Source: an uncultured Pelagibacteraceae bacterium (lineage in GTDB: Bacteria > Pseudomonadota > Alphaproteobacteria > Pelagibacterales > Pelagibacteraceae). Taken from it: a stretch of DNA of 51,162 bases. Positions 30,849-39,299 of the stretch are shown piece by piece. A model generated the notes under the pieces. That model did no database searches and was not told where the DNA came from. It saw only the letters and a list, made by a program, of their open reading frames with translations. Where the stretch lies: NCBI GenBank assembly GCA_902571235.1, contig CACGBI010000007.1:1-51162 (forward strand), read 5' to 3'. Made by a program: the position numbers and the translations under genes. The first letter of the stretch is position 1; every line of letters starts with the position of its first letter.

Positions 30849-31255
30849 TGTTTGATCTCCTTTAATATTTTTGGTGCCCAATTTTTAGCATCTTGAGTTG
30901 TAACATGAAAGTCATACTTATCAGGTTTTACAAACATTTTGTTTGTATCATCAAATCTACCCTCTTTTATTGTATCAACCCAAATAATAAAATCCGCAGG
31001 AAATAAACTTCTTGCTTCAGGTGTAGGACAAATAAAATCAGCAACAACATAATCACCTTTTTCTTTTAATTTAATTGCAAAGTCTGCCATTCTTTTAGCC
31101 TGTCTTTTTCTTCCTTCTTCAGAAAAATCCCAATCATTAGCTTCTTTTCTTACTTCATCTGCATTCAATCTTTTTGCATTAAGCATTGGACCTAACTCAT
31201 TTGCTAAAGTGGTTTTTCCTGAACCAGGTAATCCCATTATCAAAATTATTTTCAT
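30845..31255 (-). CDS. P-loop kinase, adenylylsulfate-kinase-like
   Basis: IMGLPGSGKTTLANELGPMLNAKRLNADEVRKEANDWDFSEEGR. Confidence 0.75.
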   Translation of the reverse strand: MKIILIMGLPGSGKTTLANELGPMLNAKRLNADEVRKEANDWDFSEEGRKRQAKRMADFAIKLKEKGDYVVADFICPTPEARSLFPADFIIWVDTIKEGRFDDTNKMFVKPDKYDFHVTTQDAKNWAPKILKEIKQ

Positions 31256-31256
31256 A

Positions 31257-32450
31257 TTATACTAAATTACTAGCAACCCATTTATGAAATTGGTGAGTTG
31301 GTTGATCCATAATAGGTGAAAAGTTTCCTCCATTATATACTGGTGAATTTCTTCCATCTTGCATGCCTTCGACCGCACTTATATCTTCTAACATCACGTC
31401 TTTCCAAAACCTTGAGTTTTCTTTTCTCAATTCTTTCAAATATTCACCATTTGCACTTTCATTTCCAACATAATAAATCTGCATATGTTCTTTAGTCTTA
31501 TTCATTGCTAAAGGTTCTAGCCAAAAAACATATAAATGATCAATATGTAATCCAATCATTACATTTGGAAATAAAGCAATATATTCTGAATTTTTTAATT
31601 TATCCTTTTCCCAATTTGGAAAAGATTTAAACTTTTTATTTCCCTTGATAAGTTGTTCATATTTTTTACTTCCCTGACCGGCAAATCTATTTGGCAATCC
31701 TTGGATATGATAATGATCATTAATACTAGAAACTTTATTTAACTCTGGGTGAATTGTGGGTAAATGATAACTTTCACAATAATTTTCAATTGCAAACTTC
31801 CAATTACATTTTACATCTAAACTAAAGTAACCATAATCATTTGAGTGTACTATTAATTTCTGATCTTCTTTATTAATAAAGCTAGACCATCTTCTTTCAA
31901 GAGGTTTAATGTATTCTTCAAAATCAACTTCATTGGAATTTATATTAACAAAGATAATATCCATCCAAATTTTAGTTCGAACTTCTTTTAAATGGCTTTT
32001 AGTTTTATCAAATTTTTTATGTTGATGATTATTTAAACCACCAATATGAGGAGTTGCTACTAGATTTCCTTTAAAGTCATAAGACCAAGAGTGATAAGGA
32101 CATCTAATAACATTTTTAAGGTTACATGCTTTGTCTAAAAGCTTAAATCCTCTGTGGCTACATACATTATGGAATACTCGAATCTTCATTTCTTTATCTC
32201 TAATCAAAATTAAAGGAATCCCGAGTAGATTGTATGGTTTAGCATCTCCAGCTTTTGGAATTGAACTCCCAACACCAACCACTGTCCATTTATTGAAAAA
32301 AATCTTCTCTTTTTCATAGGCTAAATAATTGGCATTTGTGTAGCAGTCATTTGGTAAGCCTTTTGCGGATTCTATTGGCTTATCTACATTATTTAATTTT
32401 TCAATATCAAGTATTTCTGAAAGAGGTAATTTTTTAAGATTCTGATCCAC
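31257..32450 (-). CDS. Rieske non-heme iron oxygenase alpha subunit (choline/betaine/aromatic-type); listed ORF extends to 32531, probable GTG start at 32450
   Basis: Rieske CSHRGFKLLDKACNLKNVIRCPYHSW; mononuclear Fe site ENYCESYHLPTIHPE. Confidence 0.85.
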   Translation of the reverse strand: MDQNLKKLPLSEILDIEKLNNVDKPIESAKGLPNDCYTNANYLAYEKEKIFFNKWTVVGVGSSIPKAGDAKPYNLLGIPLILIRDKEMKIRVFHNVCSHRGFKLLDKACNLKNVIRCPYHSWSYDFKGNLVATPHIGGLNNHQHKKFDKTKSHLKEVRTKIWMDIIFVNINSNEVDFEEYIKPLERRWSSFINKEDQKLIVHSNDYGYFSLDVKCNWKFAIENYCESYHLPTIHPELNKVSSINDHYHIQGLPNRFAGQGSKKYEQLIKGNKKFKSFPNWEKDKLKNSEYIALFPNVMIGLHIDHLYVFWLEPLAMNKTKEHMQIYYVGNESANGEYLKELRKENSRFWKDVMLEDISAVEGMQDGRNSPVYNGGNFSPIMDQPTHQFHKWVASNLV

Positions 32451-32552
32451 AAAAAAAATTATCACGAGGTTATTTTTAAGCAACAAATTTCGTTTTAGAT
32501 TATTGCTGAATTTCTTTGACAGCTTTTTCAAATAAGATAATGATCTGAAAAA

Positions 32553-33281
32553 ATGAACTTTTCTCTAGAAATTAGTCCAAAAACAGACCTTGATACAGTC
32601 CCAAAGGTAAGTGATGTTTATATTACAATGTTACCAGGTGGAGATTATAAAGAGACTGCCCAAAAAGCTGTTGAGTTAGTTAAAAAAGGATTTAACCCAG
32701 TGCCACATTTTCCAGCAAGATCTATGCACAACGAAAAAGAGCTTAAAGATTATGTTGATATGTGTAAAGACGGAGGAGTTAAACAAGCTTTAATTATAGG
32801 TGGTGGTAGAGAACCATTGGGAAAGTTTGATAGCTCATTTCAACTTTTAGAGACTGGTTATTTTGAGAAGATGACTATAGGAATTGCTGGACACCCAGAG
32901 GGGAGTCCTGATATATCCGATTCAGATTTAGAAAAAGCTATGATAGATAAGAAGCCTTATGCTGATTATATTGTAACCCAATGGATGTTAGATCCTCAGC
33001 CTATCATAGATTTTATATCTAAACAAAGCGTACCAGTGCATGTAGGAATTACTGGACCTCTAAAAATATCTAGCTTAATTAAATTTGCTAATATTGTAGG
33101 AGCAAAAAATTCCCTTAACTTTCTTAAGTCTAATTTTAGTAAGGCGTTAGATTTATTGAAACCTAAAGACCCTAATGATTTAATTGGGAAAGTTAAATCG
33201 CATACTGATTTCTTCCACATTTATACATTCGGCGGCTTGAAGGAAACTAACAAGTGGTTGAAGGAGAATGGTTATGTCTAA
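32553..33281 (+). CDS. Methylenetetrahydrofolate reductase family protein (short, MetF-like)
   Basis: FSLEISPKTD, VPHFPARSMHNEKEL, GIAGHPEGSPD. Confidence 0.85.
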   Translation: MNFSLEISPKTDLDTVPKVSDVYITMLPGGDYKETAQKAVELVKKGFNPVPHFPARSMHNEKELKDYVDMCKDGGVKQALIIGGGREPLGKFDSSFQLLETGYFEKMTIGIAGHPEGSPDISDSDLEKAMIDKKPYADYIVTQWMLDPQPIIDFISKQSVPVHVGITGPLKISSLIKFANIVGAKNSLNFLKSNFSKALDLLKPKDPNDLIGKVKSHTDFFHIYTFGGLKETNKWLKENGYV

Positions 33282-34632
33282 AGAATTTGACTATACTAAA
33301 CTAAAACATGTTACCTCAGTTGATCAATCAGATCGGGAAGTACCATATAATTTAAGACAAAGCGGGCCAACAAAAGTTGAGATGTTAATTTCAACAAGAG
33401 TTAGAAAATCACCTTATTGGCATTTATCAATGCAAGCAGGCTGCTGGAGAGCAACTGTATATAATCGTATTTATCATCCAAGGGGATATGTAAAACCAGA
33501 AGATGGTGGAGCGATGGTAGAATATGATGCAATTGTAAATCACGTTACAATGTGGAACGTGGCAGTAGAAAGACAAATTAGAGTTAAAGGTCCCGATGCT
33601 GAAAAATTTACAGATTATGTAATTACTAGAGATGCAACAAAAATTTCACCAATGAGAGCAAGATATGTAATTTTGTGTAATGCTTATGGTGGAGTTTTAA
33701 ATGATCCAATTCTTCTTAGAATTTCAAAAGATGAATTTTGGTTTTCTTTATCAGACTCTGATATAGGTATGTATCTTCAAGGTGTTAATGCTGACGGAAG
33801 ATTTAATTGCACAATTGAAGAAATTGATGCTTGTCCAGTTCAAATTCAAGGCCCTAAGTCAAAAGCTTTAATGAAAGATCTTTGTGGAGATCAAGTTGAT
33901 TTTGATAATATGCCTTTTTATGGTTTGGCTGAGGTAAAAGTTGGTGGAAGAAGTTGTGTAATTTCTCAATCAGGTTTTTCTGGTGAAGCTGGATATGAAA
34001 TATATTTAAGAAATGCAACTTTGTATGCTGAAGATATGTGGAATGCTGTCCTTGCTGCTGGAAAAAAACATAACTTGATGGTAATTGCTCCTGCTCATCA
34101 TAGAAGAATTCAAGCTGGTATTCTTTCTTGGGGGCAAGATATGGATATGCAGCATAATCCTTTCCAGTGTAATTTGGGTTACCAAGTTTCTCTATCTGGA
34201 AAAGGGGAATGGAATAAGACAGCGGATTATGTAGGAAAAGCTGCATTAGAAAAAATGGGTAAAGAACTTAGAGATGGTAAAAAACCATATAAACTTCAGT
34301 TAGTTGGACTTGAATTAGGAGGAAAACCAATTGAGGAGTATGCACCTGATTTTTGGCTAATATCTGCTGAAGGTGGTGGAGATCCGATTGGATTTATTAC
34401 ATCTCCTTGGTACCACCCAGAAAAAAAACAAAATATCGCAATGGGATATGTACCATTTGATGGGACACTAAATGCAAATGGTTTTCCAAAAGGTAAGGTT
34501 GGAACTAAATACAAAGTTCATTTGCCTGATATTTACTCTGAAAAATCGGGTGAACCTGTTGATGCAGTTGTAGTGGATATTCCATTCAAAGAATCTTTTA
34601 ACGCAAATACTAGAGAAGTTGTAAAAGGTTAA
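33268..34632 (+). CDS. GcvT/DmdA/LigM-like aminomethyltransferase family protein (start possibly 33274)
   Basis: VAVERQIRVKGPDAEKFTDYVITRD, NDPILLRI, SGFSGEAGYEIYL; paralogous to the 1442..2596 ORF. Confidence 0.85.
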   Translation: MVMSKEFDYTKLKHVTSVDQSDREVPYNLRQSGPTKVEMLISTRVRKSPYWHLSMQAGCWRATVYNRIYHPRGYVKPEDGGAMVEYDAIVNHVTMWNVAVERQIRVKGPDAEKFTDYVITRDATKISPMRARYVILCNAYGGVLNDPILLRISKDEFWFSLSDSDIGMYLQGVNADGRFNCTIEEIDACPVQIQGPKSKALMKDLCGDQVDFDNMPFYGLAEVKVGGRSCVISQSGFSGEAGYEIYLRNATLYAEDMWNAVLAAGKKHNLMVIAPAHHRRIQAGILSWGQDMDMQHNPFQCNLGYQVSLSGKGEWNKTADYVGKAALEKMGKELRDGKKPYKLQLVGLELGGKPIEEYAPDFWLISAEGGGDPIGFITSPWYHPEKKQNIAMGYVPFDGTLNANGFPKGKVGTKYKVHLPDIYSEKSGEPVDAVVVDIPFKESFNANTREVVKG

Positions 34633-34640
34633 ATTTTTTT

Positions 34641-34663
34641 AGGGGGAGTGCTATACTCCCCTT
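34641..34663 (+). terminator. Hairpin terminator
   Basis: aggGGGAGTgctatACTCCCCtt hairpin just after the stop codon at 34632. Confidence 0.65.
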
Positions 34664-34667
34664 TAAA

Positions 34668-34772
34668 ATGACTAAAGGATTTCTAATAGCTATTTGCATT
34701 ATAATAGCTATTGCTTTAATACTCTTTCCATTAATTGTTTCTTATAAAGAGCAAAAAAATAAAAAAAAATAA
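34668..34772 (+). CDS. Unlisted 34-aa single-TM micropeptide
   Basis: MTKGFLIAICIIIAIALILFPLIVSYKEQKNKKK*; stop overlaps next ATG (taATG). Confidence 0.45.
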   Translation: MTKGFLIAICIIIAIALILFPLIVSYKEQKNKKK

Positions 34773-35314
34773 TGTTCGGTGAATTTTTAAATATAGTCTT
34801 TAAATCAATTAAGTTAGATAAAACTTTATATAGTGATAGCAAAAACTTTGGTGAAGCTGCAATTTATTTTGCAGGCCTAATAATGATTTTAGATGGTATT
34901 GCTGGTGCTGTTGCAGCTAATACTGTGATTAAAACAGCAATAGCGATGTCAGGTCTAACAGCAATATTAACATGGTTAATTTGGGGTATTTTTATTTATG
35001 TAATTGGAGTAAAGCTTTTTCCAGACAAACAAACAAAGATACCTTTTAAAAAAGTTTTGACTGCTGTTGGCTTTGCTCACGCTCCAGGTTTGTTAAGATT
35101 TTTTGCAGTAACTCCTGAGTTAATGGTTCCAATTATATTTCTTACACAATTTTGGATTTTTGCAGCCTTAATTATTGCCACCAAGCAAATCTTAAATCTA
35201 AAATCAAATTTCAAATCATTTGGAATAGTTTTTTTATCTTTTTTAATTATTGCTTTTTTATCTATATCATTTGTTATGAGTAGAATGAATGTTTTGCCGG
35301 TAAATAATATTTAA
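34772..35314 (+). CDS. Yip1-domain-like membrane protein
   Basis: 180 aa, about five TM segments; FKKVLTAVGFAHAPGLLRFF typical of the YIP1 family. Confidence 0.75.
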   Translation: MFGEFLNIVFKSIKLDKTLYSDSKNFGEAAIYFAGLIMILDGIAGAVAANTVIKTAIAMSGLTAILTWLIWGIFIYVIGVKLFPDKQTKIPFKKVLTAVGFAHAPGLLRFFAVTPELMVPIIFLTQFWIFAALIIATKQILNLKSNFKSFGIVFLSFLIIAFLSISFVMSRMNVLPVNNI

Positions 35315-35481
35315 ATTGGAAATATTGTTTTTGAAATTCTGCAAGATTCGCAGACCTTAAAACCCGTGAGAATTATATTGTGAGATACGCTTTGTTCTTT
35401 TCTTTTACATTCATCACAAATATCGTCTAAATCATTAAATTTTTCATCATCAATAATTTCTTTTTCAATTTTATCAGTCAT
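35311..35481 (-). CDS. Unlisted 56-aa putative zinc-binding protein
   Basis: MTDKIEKEIIDDEKFNDLDDICDECKRKEQSVSHNIILTGFKVCESCRISKTIFPI*; two CxxC knuckles; start overlaps upstream gene by 8 nt. Confidence 0.6.
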   Translation of the reverse strand: MTDKIEKEIIDDEKFNDLDDICDECKRKEQSVSHNIILTGFKVCESCRISKTIFPI

Positions 35482-36085
35482 TATCAGTTAATCCAGCACC
35501 AGCAGCACCTTTTTTTAAGCTATCTGATTCATTCACAAATGTTTCTTCTGAGAGTTTGTACAAAGTTTTCCAATCATCTTCTAAAAAATTATCCTTATTT
35601 TCTAATAAATCAATTTTAACATTTTTAGCGCTAATAGGAAAATCCTTATTAAATAAGTTTGATGAAATGTTAACATTAAGATTTAATAAAAATTCAATTT
35701 CGTCAAATTTTACACTTATTCTTTTGCCTATTATTTCTGAACTTCTGCTCAAAAAAGATATCATCAACAAAGGGAAGGCAACATTATCAAACGTTATTTT
35801 TTTTAACTTTTCAATACTTCTTATTTGATCAAGGAAATTGATTCCTAAGGAAATAGGACAAAATGAGTTTTTTTCAGATATATTTTTCTCTTTAATTAAA
35901 CTTAAGTTTTCAAAATTTTGATGAGGTCTTAATTTATAATACTGGATTAATGTCTTAACACCCTGAAATCCAAATAATTCTAAAAGTCTGACACTTTTTC
36001 CAATTTCCTCTGCCTCACCCCATGAAAAACCAATAGCCCTGCTTGCTCGTTTTGAAGTGGTATCTATTTCACTCAATGATTTCAT
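35474..36085 (-). CDS. DUF3726-like protein of unknown function
   Basis: N-terminus LSEIDTTSKRASRAIGFSWGEAEEIGKSVRLLELFGFQG recalled as DUF3726. Confidence 0.6.
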   Translation of the reverse strand: MKSLSEIDTTSKRASRAIGFSWGEAEEIGKSVRLLELFGFQGVKTLIQYYKLRPHQNFENLSLIKEKNISEKNSFCPISLGINFLDQIRSIEKLKKITFDNVAFPLLMISFLSRSSEIIGKRISVKFDEIEFLLNLNVNISSNLFNKDFPISAKNVKIDLLENKDNFLEDDWKTLYKLSEETFVNESDSLKKGAAGAGLTDND

Positions 36086-36091
36086 TTTTTG

Positions 36092-37747
36092 TTAAGAGTT
36101 ATAGACCCATTGCTGGTCAATATTTTTTAAATCAGTTGGAAGTGGAGCACCTTGAAACATGCATATTCTTAACCACTTATCTGATCTTGGATCAAATTTA
36201 AGAGCTCCAAAAAAAGAGAGTTTTAGTCTAAGCATATCAATAGGGATAACATCTTCACCAATTGTATTATCTTGAATTTCAGAATACGGAAAGTTTTCAA
36301 TTATAAATGCTCTTCTGATGACATGTCTGAGATCTGGATTTTCAATTAAAAATTTATCTATTGTTAAATTATTTTTCGAAACAAGTAGTATTTCATATAA
36401 TCTTTTAATATCTCTTGCAATTGCAAGAGGTTGTTCTAATTCGGAACCATTTTCCTCAAATCTATCAGCATATCTTGGTTCCTCTTTATTTTTTGAAATA
36501 AACCAAAAATTTTTATTGTTTTCTTTTTTTTTAAAATTAATTTTTAAAATATCAGAGTATCTTTTTTCAATAATATTTCTTAAATCATTTATTTTTCGAT
36601 CAGTTGGTATTGTGAAATACTGATCCTCATCTGAGCTCATTTTGCTAATTAAAGGCTTAACAATATCATCAAAAGGTTCCAACATCATTGATACAACATA
36701 TTCAATGCATTCTTCACATGCATTTTTTTCTAACCATAAATAAATTTTATTGAAGGAATAATTAGTTTCAAAATTAAAATCACTATCAATAAATTTTAAA
36801 AATTTTTTAACGTCATTTAAAAGAGAATTAATTTTTTTTTTTTGGTAAACACTATCTGTATTCCAGCTTGTAATATTCTTAAGTGAATTTTTTAGACTCT
36901 CTTTAAATATCTTGATTTCTCTAAAATTTACTTTTTTTATTTCTCTAATTTTTTGTAAAGCAATTTCTCTACTCATAATCCAATTATTTAATAGGGTAGG
37001 ATGATTGACTATAAAAGGAGCCATACCAAGACCAGTAGAGTTTCCAATGCCAAGGTTTCTACAAATACTTGGGTCTAATTTGACAGCTTTTTTGGGATTT
37101 TTAAATTTAGCAACATGATTAACTTGATCAAATGTGAACTGTCTTACTAAATAAACTAACATCATCTCTAATCTAAATGGACCATTAATTTCCTCTCTAT
37201 TTTTTATTCTAAATCTATCCGCAAGCCCAAATTTTCCAGATCCATAAACAGCTGTTGTTCTATAAAGATATCCTACATTGTTTAAAAGATCTAAATCAGG
37301 CTGCTTACCTTTACTTAGACTATCAATTACATGATTAAATACTCTAATCGACTTGTTGGCTCTAGATAGTGTTAATTCTTTATAAGATAATCTACCCACT
37401 TCTTGCTTTGGAACTTCATTTTTTAATCTATCAATATCACTTTTTAATGGTACTCCATCATGTAAAGTAAAAGCAGCATCCCATTTAGTTGCTATGACTC
37501 TATCTGATCTTTCTTTATCATTAATTTTATTTGCAAAACATATTAATGAATAAACTCTCTCTTTCTTTTTAAATGAATAAATCGCTGTACCAAAACCATT
37601 TTCATCTAAATCAAATAAATCATTTTTGTATTCCCATTCTTTAAACTCATCTAAAAAACTTCTTAAAAAAGACAATCTTGATTGATGAAAAGATCCAAGT
37701 CTAGATAATTTCATTATTGTGTTTGGGTCTCTTAATTTAACCTGCAT
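36092..37747 (-). CDS. Conserved protein of unknown function (551 aa)
   Basis: Full-length ORF; VGYLYRTTAVYGSGKFGLADR, LGIGNSTGLGMAPFIVNHPTLLNNWI; no known catalytic motif recognised. Confidence 0.75.
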   Translation of the reverse strand: MQVKLRDPNTIMKLSRLGSFHQSRLSFLRSFLDEFKEWEYKNDLFDLDENGFGTAIYSFKKKERVYSLICFANKINDKERSDRVIATKWDAAFTLHDGVPLKSDIDRLKNEVPKQEVGRLSYKELTLSRANKSIRVFNHVIDSLSKGKQPDLDLLNNVGYLYRTTAVYGSGKFGLADRFRIKNREEINGPFRLEMMLVYLVRQFTFDQVNHVAKFKNPKKAVKLDPSICRNLGIGNSTGLGMAPFIVNHPTLLNNWIMSREIALQKIREIKKVNFREIKIFKESLKNSLKNITSWNTDSVYQKKKINSLLNDVKKFLKFIDSDFNFETNYSFNKIYLWLEKNACEECIEYVVSMMLEPFDDIVKPLISKMSSDEDQYFTIPTDRKINDLRNIIEKRYSDILKINFKKKENNKNFWFISKNKEEPRYADRFEENGSELEQPLAIARDIKRLYEILLVSKNNLTIDKFLIENPDLRHVIRRAFIIENFPYSEIQDNTIGEDVIPIDMLRLKLSFFGALKFDPRSDKWLRICMFQGAPLPTDLKNIDQQWVYNS

Positions 37748-38731
37748 TTAAATATTTTTATAAAAATTAAACCAATTATTACCAAGTATGCCATTGGTCT
37801 CATCCTCGGAAAATCCAACTTTTTTTAATCCAATTTCTAAGTTTTTAAACCCTCGAGCATCTTGGAACCAATCAGGTTGTTTCGGAAAACCTGGTTTATT
37901 TTTTGAGCCTTCACCATAATTTTTACTCTTAGACCAAGTACCATTTCTCATCCAGTCAACGATACTGTCTGGCTGATTTAAGCAAAGATCTGAACCTATC
38001 CCAATATTTTTGACATTCATAATTTCTGCTGTCTTCGCAGTCATTTCACAAAAACTTTCCAAATTACAATTTGAGTTATTTTTCAAATGATGAGGATACA
38101 GTGATAAACCCAGCATTCCTCCACTTTCTCCGAGAGTTTTAAGTAAATCATTTGACTTATTTCTTTTTGCTGGATGCCAAAAAGTTGGATTTGCATGCGT
38201 AATAGCTATTGGTTTATCGCTAAATTCAATAGCATCTAAAGTACTTTTTTCAGCTGAATGTGACATATCAACAACTATTCCTACTCTATTCATTTCTTTA
38301 ATTGCTTCTTTACCAAAATTTGTCACTCCACTATCTATTTTTTCATAACAACCAGTTGCTAACAAAGATTGGTTATTATAAGTAAGTTGCATAAATCGAC
38401 ATCCAAGTTCATGAACTTTTTCAACTAAATTAATATCATCTTCTATGGGTGAGCAGTTTTGAAAGCCAAAAAAAATAGCAGTTTTTTTTTCTATATGTGC
38501 CTTTTTAATATCCTCATAACTTTTACCTAAAAAAATTAAATCTGAGTTTTGTTTAAATAATTTATCCCACTTTTTAACTTCAAGAAGTAGTTCATCAAAA
38601 TCCTCATGATAAACTATAGTTACATGAACAGCATCCAAACCGGCCTCTCTATTTATTTCAAAAATTTTTCGAGTCCAATTACAATATTGTAAGTTGTCTA
38701 TTCTATAATTCATTAGTAGTTTATAAACCAT
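37748..38731 (-). CDS. Membrane-dipeptidase (M19)-like protein (start possibly 38713)
   Basis: IVVDMSHSAEKSTLDAIEFSDKPIAITHANPTFWHPAKRNKSNDLLKTL; M19 fold motifs. Confidence 0.8.
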   Translation of the reverse strand: MVYKLLMNYRIDNLQYCNWTRKIFEINREAGLDAVHVTIVYHEDFDELLLEVKKWDKLFKQNSDLIFLGKSYEDIKKAHIEKKTAIFFGFQNCSPIEDDINLVEKVHELGCRFMQLTYNNQSLLATGCYEKIDSGVTNFGKEAIKEMNRVGIVVDMSHSAEKSTLDAIEFSDKPIAITHANPTFWHPAKRNKSNDLLKTLGESGGMLGLSLYPHHLKNNSNCNLESFCEMTAKTAEIMNVKNIGIGSDLCLNQPDSIVDWMRNGTWSKSKNYGEGSKNKPGFPKQPDWFQDARGFKNLEIGLKKVGFSEDETNGILGNNWFNFYKNI

Positions 38732-38798
38732 ATCAATATGTATTTTTAATTTCTATGAATTTTATTGAATTTTTAAGTATATTTTGAAATAAGGTTTT

Positions 38799-39299
38799 TT
38801 GACTAATATGAATAAAAAAAAACCTCTTAAAGTATCAATTGTGATGGGTAGTAAGTCTGACTACAAGATCATGAAATTTTCTGAAAAAACGCTTAAAAAT
38901 CTAGGTGTTAATTATGAAATAAAAATTATCTCAGCTCATCGTACACCAAAAAGAATGTTTGAGTACGCCTCAGCTGCTGACAAAAACAATATAGGAGTTA
39001 TTATTGCTGGAGCAGGAGGATCTGCCCATTTACCTGGTATGATCGCAGCTTTAACTTCAATACCAGTATTAGGTGTTCCTGTTGAAAGCAAAAAATTAAA
39101 AGGTTTAGATAGCCTGCTATCGATAGTTCAAATGCCGAAAGGAGTGCCCGTAGGAACTCTTGCTATTGGTGAAGATGGAGCAATTAATGCGGCCTTACTT
39201 GCTTCATCAATTTTAAGCAATAATAATAATAAATTAAAAAATAAGCTTAAAAGTTGGAGATTGTCTCAAACTAAGTCAGTAAAAAAATATCCTAAATAA
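38799..39299 (+). CDS. purE: 5-(carboxyamino)imidazole ribonucleotide mutase
   Basis: [40 protein letters not shown]. Confidence 0.95.
   Translation: MTNMNKKKPLKVSIVMGSKSDYKIMKFSEKTLKNLGVNYEIKIISAHRTPKRMFEYASAADKNNIGVIIAGAGGSAHLPGMIAALTSIPVLGVPVESKKLKGLDSLLSIVQMPKGVPVGTLAIGEDGAINAALLASSILSNNNNKLKNKLKSWRLSQTKSVKKYPK

Noticed and set aside
30474-31255. Assignment as sulfate adenylyltransferase/APS kinase (cysND/cysC type)
   Set aside because: Nucleotidyltransferase is far too short and NadM-like; SAR11 is known for lacking assimilatory sulfate reduction.
32451-32531. N-terminal extension of the Rieske ORF
   Set aside because: MKKLSKKFSNNLKRNLLLKN... looks like translated upstream DNA; a GTG start at 32450 fits the family better, but not proven.
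33854-34246. 130-aa antisense ORF inside the GcvT-like gene
   Set aside because: Low-complexity Q/H/L-rich translation, opposite a well-conserved coding frame; treated as spurious, like 24164-24439, 24880-25155, 27085-27345, 32996-33220 and 36318-36623.
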